From positions 15,451,452 to 15,515,451 of the forward strand of contig NC_064775.1 in the NCBI RefSeq assembly GCF_011397635.1: 64,000 nucleotides of DNA, in the 5' to 3' direction. The translations under genes were made by a program, and so were the position numbers. Shown in pieces: positions 47,162 through 57,067 of the stretch. The notes beneath the pieces were generated by a model. That model saw nothing but the letters and a program-made list of their open reading frames with translations, did no database searches and was not told the DNA's origin. The DNA comes from Epinephelus fuscoguttatus (lineage: Eukaryota > Chordata > Actinopteri > Perciformes > Serranidae). Positions within the stretch are counted from its first letter, which is position 1, and each line of letters begins with the position of its first letter.

Positions 47162-48627
47162 ATGACCATGGGGAGGGTAAGTAAAATTTTAATAACATCT
47201 GGCACACAATAACATTAAAAAGCTGAAATTTCACAGACAAAATGTTAATCAGGCTCTCATCGTTGTTTGCAGATCATTTTCTACGAGGACCGTAACTTCC
47301 AGGGTCGCTCCTATGAGACCAGCAGCGACTGCCCCGAGCTCACCTCCTACCTGAGCAGGTGTAACTCCTGCAGGGTGGAGAGCGGCCTCTTCATGGTCTA
47401 CGAGAAGCCCAACTTCATGGGCCATCAGATGCTGGTGAGGAGGGGCGAGTATCCAGACAACCAGCGCCTGATGGGAATGAGTATGAGTGACTGCATCAGG
47501 TCCAGTCGCATGATACCCATGGTAGGTTTATCAGTTGCGTTATAGCCCAGTCATAACACCAATTATTGGAGAAATTCTTTCACGCATCTAAAAAGACTTA
47601 GCAACCAGGCAGTAAATAACGCCCCAAAGAGGGATTCTGTATATTGATATGAAATGGACACTCTTGTCCATGTTGGACAACGTTAAAAGCAGCCTGTCTA
47701 TTGGTTGACTGCATAAATTTCTAAGTTGAGAAGACATCTGTCAAAAACTATAATGAACTCAAGGTTTACACTTACAAGCATTCGACCTTATCTCACAGTC
47801 TCAAGTAACTGAAGTGCCAAATTTCGATGACATGATAACTCCTTTGCCTTTTACGTTTGCTGAGGAAGGCTGTGAGATATGTCTGGAAGCTTCTGGAAAA
47901 GCTGGGACCTTGAGTTTTGAGATCCCAGTGATACACTGATTCTATCCAGAATTTGGTGCGTTTTATATTTGCAAATCCACTTTGTGATTGAAAAAGTTGA
48001 ACATTTTAAAAAATGCTCCTGTTTTACAAAATATTGTAATAACTTTTTGAGGTTGTCGGTATGGAGGCCAAGAATGGCCGTTATCTTAAGATGACACGTT
48101 ATTACTACAGTTGTTTTTTCTAAAAACGGGACGATTACCTTGATGAAACAAAAAGTTGTTCTCTCGAGATCATGAGATGATCAACTTGATAACTTGATCG
48201 CAGTCTCAATGTAGCCAGCCACCGTTATTCGTACACCAGTCTCTTCAAACAAGTGTCAAACCACAGCTGTGATGTGTAGATCCAAAGGTTGTGTTGATTT
48301 TCAGTTCAGAGGTGTACCTTCATTTCACCAATATTCCTTCATCCACAGCACAGGGGACCCTTCAGAATGAGGATCTATGAGAAGGAGAACTTTGGAGGCC
48401 AGATGTATGAGCTGATGGACGACTGCGACAACATGATGGATCGCTTCCACATGTCTGACTGCCAGTCCTGCAACGTGATGGATGGCCACTGGCTGATGTT
48501 CGAGCAGCCCAGCTATAGGGGCAAGATGCTGTACCTGAGGCCAGGAGAGTACAGGAACCTTAGAGACATGGGGATGGGCAACATGTTGAGGTTCAGCTCC
48601 ATCAGGCGCATCATGGACGCCTGTTAA
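47162..48627 (+). CDS. crygm: Gamma-M crystallin, gene 5, Met-rich (178-180 aa)
   Basis: Lens gamma-crystallin, divergent partner of gene 4. Exon 1 has two in-frame ATGs: 47162 (M-T-M-G-R) and 47168 (M-G-R). The second matches the other genes, so either start is possible. Exons end or begin at 47176, 47273-47521 and 48349-48627; introns are 96 and 827 bp. Exon 2 has two extra codons in the [10 protein letters not shown] loop. The Greek-key signatures are [27 protein letters not shown] and MFEQPSYRG. From the second start the protein has 22 Met in 178 residues and a single Trp (GHWLMFE), the most Met-rich complete form I counted here. Intron 2 carries a transposon fragment. AATAAA at 48650-48655 lies just 23 bp after the stop. 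Confidence 0.95.
48058..48200. mobile_element. Fragment of an inverted-repeat transposon
   Basis: Starts GGTATGGAGGCCAAGAATGG, the same end type as the element at 57808-58492, and contains CTCGAGATCATGAGATGATC. It lies in intron 2 of gene 5. No second terminus was found. Confidence 0.6.
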
Positions 48628-49189
48628 CTCTAAATGTACCAAGTGGAAAAATAAAGCAAGTTGATATCCAGTGTTCCTCATTTCTGCCTGTCATTTTGGT
48701 GCTTCAGAACCATTTTTTCTAAAATGAACAGTGACTCCTACTGGTTGGCAACCATTTACTTTCACTTCATGTTGGTATGTTGTGAAATTCTTACTCTGGT
48801 GCATTTATGGAGACTCTGGCATTAGTATTTGAGAGTCAGGTATGAAAAGCTTTACTGTTAGAAAATCTGTCCCACAGGGCAACCAATTTGCAAACACGAT
48901 GGTTTGAAATAAAGCATCATTGGATAATTTCCTCAAATAAAGATGTTAGCAGCTGACTATCTCAATTCAAATTAGTTTCTTTACTTGCTACCATTTGTTT
49001 GTGGACTACCATTTTGAGGCTTGGAGTTTGGCATTTTGGCCATTACGATCCTGGATTTTTAGAACGACTATTTATGGATGAGAGGTTGGTAATAACCCTC
49101 ACGTTAACTGCTGTCATGATTAACAGTGCATTTACAGCTATGGTTAACTGTGATAATGGTAATGCTAATTTTTGCTAGCGAAAAACAGG

Positions 49190-49345
49190 TTTAAAATCAT
49201 TAAAACAAATGTACTTACCAAAAAACTGAATATCTGACTCCTTGGAGCTTTTTAGTACAACCATATTACCTAACCAAGGTTTCTGCAGTGATAGAGATTT
49301 ATCAGTAAACGGCATCCACCTGTCACTCAAAGCAGCCATGCCCTT
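49190..49345 (+). repeat. Dispersed repeat family A, copy 4 (partial)
   Basis: Contains ACTGAATATCTGACTCCTTG, TTTTTAGTACAACCATATTA and CACCTGTCACTCAAAGCAGC followed by ATGCCCTTAATTG, parallel to 13210-13460. Confidence 0.65.
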
Positions 49346-49439
49346 AATTGTTATGTATGTTGCGTTGCATTACGTTACGTTATGTTTCAACAACACTGGT
49401 TACATGTGATCTGGTTTGGCCCCAAAACTACTTAAATAT

Positions 49440-49765
49440 GCTTAGGAACAGATCATGTTTTGGCTTAAGACATCAGCTTTTGGTGGCACAATCGCGGCAA
49501 TGTCTTGGTAAAAAATCACCAATGATTGGTGCCTAAAAAGCTGCTGGAAATGCATAAATAATTGACTAAATCCCAACCAGTTTTGTTGTTTGTTGGTATT
49601 TAAAAGTGGTCTGCAGCTTGGCAGGCATCTCACCAAAGTTTCACACCATCAGCTATCTCTTCCATCTGTTGATATGATACGGATGAAACATGCAAATGTA
49701 ATGATTTGTGGTTTGCAGAAATGTATAATCCCAACATTTATTCTGGTGACTGGGCTGGGCCAAAA
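49440..49765 (+). repeat. Dispersed repeat family C, copy 3
   Basis: Contains GATCATGTTTTGGCTTAAGA, GGTCTGCAGCTTGGCAGGCA, and GTGGTTTGCAGAAATGTATA with ATCCCAACATT, as at 1930-2510. Confidence 0.7.
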
Positions 49766-50356
49766 AGTCTCACTTCTTGTCAAAAACAGCAATTGTTGTC
49801 CCTTCTTTTTAACAGTAAATTCAGAAAGAAAATCTCCCATTGATTCCAGTCAATGTGAACATATAAACTAGACTTTTGCAGACTCAATTTTAAACTGACA
49901 GCTTTTATATGAGGAGCATGACAGCAGAGAAATAACAGTTAAATTGTAGTTACAATGAACTAAAATTATATGTATTATTTAACATGCGACAACATTGCTT
50001 GCAGCAGTAGATCAAAATGACAGTTTTTACATTACACACATGAAACTATAGGTGTTTACATCTGTATTAAAATGTTTCCAAAGGAGAACCAACATTCTGA
50101 TGTTTGGGAAGTGTTTTAAACAAATGACGTTTAGAAAGCAGGGCAATAAAGTTAAAATTAAGAATTTAGAAAATAAAGTTATTTTAATGTTGTCATTGGC
50201 AGCTGTCATGGATATACAGATCATTTAACACTGCAGAATCATTTCTTTCCCTCCCCATGTGACTCTGACCCTCTGCCTTCACTGTTCCAGCATGGGGTTG
50301 ATACAGAGCCATCATCAGACTGGAACAAAGGCAAATCAAACAGCACCAAGCCATTT

Positions 50357-50431
50357 TGCTGATATGTAAATCTACCTCATTTGGGTATCAAAGACTTGCT
50401 GCACTCTGCACATTTTGTTTATCAATAAATA
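50357..50431 (+). promoter_or_regulatory. Weak promoter of gamma-crystallin gene 6
   Basis: There is no canonical TATA box. AATAAATA (50424-50431), 46 bp before the ATG, is the best candidate. A TGCTGA Maf half-site lies at 50357-50362. Confidence 0.45.
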
Positions 50432-50476
50432 CTTTGATGGGGCTGCAGCAAGGAATGAGGTTTACAGTGCATCCAA

Positions 50477-51421
50477 ATGGGGAAGGTAAGATAAAACCCA
50501 CTGCAACTGGTGTGCTTTTTAAAAGTCCTTTACAGATATTCATGTTCAGAAAATACTCACAATGTGGCATTAAGGCTCTTCCTCTTACTTTCACAGATCA
50601 CATTTTATGAGGAGAAGAATTTCCAGGGCCGCTGCTACAACTGCAGCAGCGACTGTGCCGACCTGCACACGTACTTCACCCGCTGCAACTCCATCAGGGT
50701 GGAGAGCGGTGTGTGGGTGATCTATGAGAGACCCAACTACAAGGGTTACCAGTACATCCTCAGCCCTGGGGAGTACGCGGACAACCAGCAGTGGATGGCC
50801 TTCAGCGAGAACGTCAAATCCTGCCGCACCATAAAGAATGTAAGGGTCCTTGCTCAGGGCAAATACAACAAAAGATTTTAGGTCTGTTTCTGGGTAGTTA
50901 CAAAAAAGTGTGTTTAGTGAAACCTTTGGCAGGAAGTGTTTTAGGCAAAATGTAATCTGTCACCTGAAGATACTGTTTTTCTAAGGACATAGCAATTATC
51001 TCACACGTGTGATTTTGGAAGGGATGTAAAGGACACATCCCCTGCAATATTTAGAACATGTGCATGACAGCAGCTGCAGTAGCAAGATGTACTTTACAAT
51101 TTTGTGTACCAACCAATGTCCATAGCACATATCTTGTGTTTTTAGGCTTATGGCACCACGTGGAAGCTGAGGCTGTACGAGAGGCCAGACTTTGGCGGGC
51201 AAATGGTGGAGTGCTCCGATGACTGTCCTTCAGTGTATGACACCTACAAGATGCGCGAGGCGTACTCCTGCGTGGTGACCGATGGCGCTTGGGTGTTCTA
51301 CGACCTCCCCAACTACAAGGGGCACCAGTACCTCCTAGAGCGAGGCGAGTACCGCCAGCACAGCGACTGGGGGGCAACCTCGCCCGGTGTGGGCTCCTTC
51401 CGCAGGATCACGGAGTTTTAA
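50477..51421 (+). CDS. Gamma-crystallin, gene 6, gamma-S-like (175 aa)
   Basis: Lens beta/gamma-fold structural protein. Exons: 50477-50485 (M-G-K), 50597-50839, 51146-51421; introns are 111 and 306 bp, phase 0. The Greek-key signatures are [27 protein letters not shown] and FYDLPNYKG. All four classical Trp sites are present ([29 protein letters not shown]) and one extra follows the linker (TTWKLRL). Exon 2 ends TIKN rather than the MIPM of gamma-M genes, and exon 3 opens AYGTTW, one residue longer than genes 7 and 8. These traits resemble gamma-S or related Trp-retaining gamma forms more than Met-rich gamma-M, but the subtype is not proven. AATAAA is at 51490-51495. Intact. Confidence 0.93.
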
Positions 51422-51495
51422 CTCTACCTCCGCTTTAGCTTTGACCAGATAAGATTCAAGATCTTTCCAGATGCCTGACGCGATATATCAATAAA

Positions 51496-54365
51496 TGAGA
51501 AGCAAACTCTAACTTGTCTCATGGATTTACTGTAAATATGTCTCATGCTAGACCACTGATTGTAATTTTTGACATAATTCATCATATAATTTGATACTAG
51601 TTTGAGGTAGCAAACACCAAAACTCATAATCACGACTTAAAGGTGTACTACAGTAATTTAGTTATGCACGTCTGTAAAGTTGGGGGACTTGCAAGAGACT
51701 TATTAAAGATTAACAAAAGATTAATAATAATGGTCAGAAGAGACAGAGGCAGAGATATCCCAACTTTTAGTCTTCCAATATTGCAAATCACCAGCCTTTT
51801 TGTTAGACCCTCCGTGCCTGGTAAATGCCCAAACCTTCAAACTCCATGACTCCAGTTTTTAACACTTCCTGTTATAAATTTGCAGGCTCAGAATTCTAAA
51901 TCAAAGACAATGGTTAAAATAGGTGGAGTGACTCTAAATGTCTCATAATCTCTGGTTAAGATTTGTTAGTGAGTTTCACCATGAAGGGATGCCTTTCGAT
52001 CTTGATAAGAAGACAAGAACAGAGCAAAAATGAAGAGAAAGAAGGTAAAAGAATATAATTAATTCCTGATCACGAGATAAGTGTTTGATAACTTAGGATA
52101 ATGCAATAATAAAACTTTCATCTGAGGATAAGTGACTAAATAACACCAAAGGTTTTCATTCCAAACATTGTCCATTTTAAAATTTGTATAACTGCAACTT
52201 CACAATTCACGGCTTTTGCGGCCACTAAATCTGCGCAAACAAGACAAAAAGAAAACATGTAAAGCACCTGCAAAGGATGAAATGCACCCCTAATTATGCC
52301 GCCATGTAAATAGCGTCTCAGTGTTTCTGTGTTGTTTGTATCTTTTTAAATGAGTATATGCAGACATTTGGCACAAAGTTGACCCCTTTTTATGCAAATA
52401 AACCTCACTGCAAAAAACAGTCCAGTTCACAAAGATTGGTGCTAACAGCCACACGCCATTACAGCGAAATTATTAGCATCTTCAGAGAGTTCGAAATTTG
52501 CCCCAAGTCCCCACTAACAGACAGTCGCAGCCGCAATGTTCACTACACTCTGCAGTATGAATATCAGGCAAAATTAAGAGCATACTGGTGATTTACCTAC
52601 AGTATTCTTGCACTTGCAAGTTTCACCTGATGGAGTAAGATGTGAGGTCATGGAGTGTCCTCTCAGGAGCATTAATGTGCTCGGTAAACATCACTGCAAT
52701 CTGATGCTTAGATTTTTATATTTCCTGTGTACCACTCCTGACTATGGCGCGAGAGGACAGGTTATGTGTGGGTCAGCAGATACTTCGTTGTCATTGCTTA
52801 ACTTGACAAGTACTGACCCTTTACCTCTAGGGTTCATCCTCTGGGGACCACAAATATCTACAGTATATGTCTCAATAATTATTTGAATGGATTTTTAATG
52901 TTTTTTTTGTTTGTTTTGTTTTTGTTTTTTTTAATTGGTGCAAAGGGCAGTTCACAAAACCAAGGTTGTAACATACAATACCTACATGGGGGGAATAATG
53001 AGGCAAAACAAACAAAAAATTAGGAACTAACCAATCCGATCTCTTTACCAGCTCGTGAAATACCGACACCGGGTCAATGGCGTTAGATACCGATGTGCAG
53101 AGGTCTCCTTAGCAGTTGTATGAGACACACCTAGTGGCAGCATTTTGTGACGCCCTGGGCAATTACTGTAGTATAAAGAGCAAGAAACTCTGCATTGGGC
53201 ATGTGGGAGAAGTGGTGGATGGGTAAAACAAACGTGTCCCGTGTGAAACCAGAAGTCAATCAAAGTCTTTTAAAAGCAGTGTAGTGTGCTGGCATGCATA
53301 GCATACGACACTGTAGGCATGTCACTTGATGTACATGACCTTACATCACGTAAGTAACAACTGTACTTATTTTAAACCAGACCATGTTTTTTTTCTTAAT
53401 CTCGCCACTTGCTTTTGTCGCTTAAACGTCTGAACGTAAAAAGTATTTTCACCTAGATTTTAATTTTATTTGAAAAGAGACAGCATGCATTTAATAAGCA
53501 AAAACTGTATGTTTCCTGTAAAAATGGAATTTTACAATTCATGTAACAAGCGTAAATTGACACGCCGTCCCTGTACGTGGAAAATTGACGCAGGAGGGGT
53601 ACCTAGCATGTCATATTTTGACGTGTCGGGCCAGTGACTAAGCGTCAGAGAAAGGATATGTTGCTATAACAATATTCTTGCAAACCAGTCGTTACTGTGC
53701 TGAGCGTGGTTATGTCTGGCCAACATGTGTATGAGCGTGTATACATTTGTATCTGATACAGAAGAGACATAGAAGAGAAGGACTAAATATGCATATATAT
53801 ATATAAAAAGAAACTAAGAATCATGAATAACAAAATTAAATTAAAAAAAATACAGGTTTACTTCCATAAAGTAATACGTATATTTTAGTACCTTCAGAAA
53901 TTTGACCCAAAAGAAAACCTCACTGTCGACTTCTTGAGAGATTTTTCGAGGCTGTTCTCATGGAGAATCATCATCACTGTGACTGTTTTCAGTGTAAAAC
54001 TATTTAACCTGCTATTTCTAAGGTCAAGAGTGCACCTTGTTTGATATAAATCAGTTATGCAGTGTGTAAAATCACGACTCAGTATGTCCTGTAAAGTCTC
54101 TGGAGCCTTCCTGCAGTGTCACTGACTCAGCTCAACACGTTTTATATCAAACCAGATGTCCTGCAGTGCCCTTGTTTTTGTCAGCATGCTGTGCAGCATC
54201 CAGTGGCTTTGGGGTGCTTTGCACTTTGCGTTTGCATTGTTTAGGGAAACAGGATTCACTGCTTCAGAACAATGTGATAAGCCTGGATAAATATTTGAAT
54301 CGCCAATTGAATAATCCAGTTCACACAAAGCAAACCATGTGCTTAGTTTTATTGTTCTTGTTCTG
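51496..54365. other. Intergenic, no gene recognised
   Basis: Longest crystallin-free spacer inside the cluster. A fragment at 51025-51065 (in intron 2 of gene 6) and another at 53280-53430 belong to dispersed families D and B respectively. TGACTCAGC at 54123-54131 is a Maf-like site about 240 bp upstream of the gene 7 TATA box. No decayed crystallin exon was seen. Confidence 0.5.
53280..53430. repeat. Dispersed repeat family B, copy 3 (partial)
   Basis: Contains GTACTTATTTTAAACCAGAC, CATGTTTTTTTTCTTAATCT and GCATAGCATACGACACTG, parallel to 7785-7935. Confidence 0.6.
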
Positions 54366-54371
54366 TATAAA
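54366..54371 (+). promoter_or_regulatory. TATA box of gamma-crystallin gene 7
   Basis: TATAAA (within CTGTATAAAGAG) lies 69 bp before the ATG. Confidence 0.75.
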
Positions 54372-54434
54372 GAGAATATTGGAGGTGGCTGCTTTAATGT
54401 TTTATATCACACACCAAACCAATTGATATTAACT

Positions 54435-55549
54435 ATGGAGAAGGTACATTTCATTTATTTATTTTTAATGTGGCATAACTTAGCTTATATGGTATTTAAA
54501 GATAAACGAATGCGAACTATGTATTTATATTAAAACGTGCTGATTCAAAAGCCTCTTCACAGCCTTAAAGGTTTAATATTACATTTATATTCCTTTTTCA
54601 GATCATTTTCTACGAAGACAGAAACTTTCAGGGTAGATTCCACGAGTGTGACAATGACTCGAGCGACCTGCACACATACCTTAGCCGCTGCAACTCCATC
54701 CGAGTGGAGGGAGGATTCTGGGTCATCTATGAGAGACCAAACTACATGGGCTACCAGTATGTGCTGAGCCCAGGAGAGTACCCAGACTACCAGCGCTGGC
54801 TGGGCATCAACGACACCATCCGCTCCTGTCGCATTATTAGGAACGTAAGTTAAAAGAGTAGTTCTAGATGTAGGGATTGGTAATCTTGACTCAAGGTCCA
54901 CTTACTTGCCTATACCAGAGCTTTCAGCCACATCTCATGGTCTTTATCAGATGATAAAGTCTACTCAATTATCCTAAAGATCTTCAGTTGCCATGATGTC
55001 CTTTAAGTCACTTGATAACAGGTAGTTGTACACCCAAGCTCATATGCTGATGAAGGCCATGAGCTGTAGGTGAAAGCCCTGGAAGAAGCAAGTGACCCTT
55101 GAGTTGAAATTATTATGTCAAAATATGTTGAAACAATTTTATGCTTTTGAATATTAGCCTTTTAGATTTAGCTTTTGGTTTGTTTCAAGCGTGTATATCT
55201 GTGGACAGAAACCAATTTTTCTTCTACAGTCGCTGATTGTCGCAAACATTCAATGTCCTCCATTTCTTTCTTCCAGGTGGGGAACTCATGGAGGCTGAAG
55301 GTTTGGGAGAAGCCCAACTTCGAGGGCCAGTCAATGGAGGTGACAGACAACATGCCCGTCTTCCATGAACGCTGGCACAGCCGCGAGGTCCACTCCTGCA
55401 AGGTGTTCGAAGGCGCCTGGATCTTCTACGAGCATCCCAACTACAGGGGGCGTATGTACCTGCTGGAGAGGGGCGAGTACAGACGGCACACAGAGTGGGG
55501 GGGCATGCAGCCCATTGTTGGATCCATCCGCCGGCTTAAGGAGCATTAG
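54435..55549 (+). CDS. Gamma-crystallin, gene 7, Trp-rich gamma-S-like (174 aa)
   Basis: Lens structural protein with the standard three exons: 54435-54443 (M-E-K instead of M-G-K), 54602-54844, 55277-55549; introns are 158 and 432 bp. The Greek-key signatures are [27 protein letters not shown] and FYEHPNYRG; Trp replaces the usual Tyr in motif 3. Trp count is seven, the highest in the cluster ([46 protein letters not shown]). One usual Cys is Ser (NDSSDLH), and exon 2 ends RIIRN. AATAAA is at 55587-55592. Splice sites and frame are intact. Best described as a gamma-S-like Trp-rich form; a divergent gamma-M is the alternative. Confidence 0.93.
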
Positions 55550-55910
55550 CCATGTAATTTAGCAAAAATGTGTGATGAGGCTGAAAAATAAAGTCATGAT
55601 GCAAAATTTATTTGCCGTCTTCCTTTTTTTGAAACTAAAAACCTGCATTATTAAACATATCACATATTTATTATGTTTCATTTGTTAAATACAAAATCAG
55701 TTATTATTTTGCCACTCATGCAAAGGTTCCTCGATAAAAGCACACGTGAAGGTTCATATGATACCCTATGAATTAGCGCCTCACAAATGATGCTACATAT
55801 TTAACGTAAAGTTATGTAGTTAAAGTACAGTTACGGAGGTTAAGTTAAAGCAAGTAATTTTACTGTGGTTAGGTTTATGAAAAGAAACATGGTGACGATG
55901 CACCCTAAAA

Positions 55911-56135
55911 CAGTGGTTGCCAACAGGTCCAACCACGGGGTCCAGATTTCTCCTTAGTCATTAGTTCAAGGTCCCTGTGTCATGGTGTCATATTTGCGTT
56001 CGGCCATGTTGTCAAGCTAGTTTGCTGTACTTCACTCACTGTACTTAAAAATAAAGTGTGTTTTTCACAAACTTGACACGTTCACAAATCAGTCTATTGA
56101 CAATGGACCCGTGACCCACCAGTTGGGAACCACTG
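55911..56135. mobile_element. Short hAT MITE with 8-bp target duplication
   Basis: CCCTAAAA at 55903-55910 and again at 56136-56143 flanks ends CAGTGGTTGCCAACAGG and, reversed, CAGTGGTTCCCAACTGGTGG. It is 225 bp and non-coding. The 8-bp duplication and CAGTGGTT ends indicate hAT. Confidence 0.92.
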
Positions 56136-56143
56136 CCCTAAAA

Positions 56144-56910
56144 TAACTCAAAGCTCACTCGATTTCAAACACCGGTCTCCTGCGGAAAGTCCCAGTGCAT
56201 TGGATACATTATTGCAGCCTTGCAAAATACATGGGTTATACACAAATTACTGGCTCATGATGACATGGGATATGTAGCAATTTTGGTGCATTACATTTGT
56301 AGGAGAACAGCCTGCAAAATTATTCAGAGCTGTGACTGTTCGGACAGGTGATATTTTTTATCTTATGCGAGTTATTGTCTTGTGGCCCTTTTGGGCCTTT
56401 GTACACTTACACAATGCTAACTTGGATATTTAATTGAATATACCATCTAACTCTAAATGTTTGAAATGTTGCAGTGATTACATACGTCACACAGTTTTAT
56501 AAAATTGACTGAAACGTCTTTTTTTCTTGTTTTTGTTAGTAGCTTAGCATAGCTAAAGAGATTTGACTTCAATAAAGATTTCAAATTCAAGCCAACATTT
56601 CATGACCATAACGTACTTTAGATCTGAAAACAATCTTTAAACACATCACAGAATATGGTTTAATATTCTGTTTTTAAACTGCAATATCTTTATGTCTGTT
56701 TCCATATGGTGATTGGAAATAGCTAATTGTCAGAGAGTAAAAGTATGTGCAATATAAATTATGTAAAATTAGTGAAAATGTATGTTATGTATTGCATACA
56801 AAAAGTTACAGCATGAACTAGTTAAACATGGTGACACCATCCAGTCCAAATTTCCTGCATCACCACAGGAGCAATCAAACTGAGGCCATGTACTTTAAAA
56901 CAATTGCAGC
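56144..56910. other. Intergenic, no gene recognised
   Basis: AT-rich spacer upstream of gene 8. Confidence 0.5.
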
Positions 56911-56996
56911 ATCAGCTAATATGTCATAGTTAATGGGGAGCTCATTTGAATGACAATAAATCCACTGGCAGTGCATTTCATCAGCCTTTATATGAA
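56911..56996 (+). promoter_or_regulatory. Possible promoter of gamma-crystallin gene 8
   Basis: TATATGAA (56989-56996) is a poor TATA match 81 bp before the M-G-K ATG. GCATCAGCTAA just upstream (TCAGC at 56912-56916) contains a Maf half-site. Confidence 0.45.
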
Positions 56997-57067
56997 AGTG
57001 GACCATTGATGATGCAGCGTGAATGAGGGCTTTGATTTGATGGGGTGAGGAGGAACATAAGGTGACT

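Larger units (their letters stand above)
48656..50356. other. Intergenic; repeat copies, no gene recognised
   Basis: Contains the family A fragment at 49190-49345 and the family C copy at 49440-49765. The rest is AT-rich without exons. Confidence 0.5.

Noticed and set aside
51496-54365. A decayed ninth crystallin gene in the long spacer between genes 6 and 7
   Set aside because: Looked for FYEDRNF, ERPNY and GEY-like blocks in both orientations and found none.
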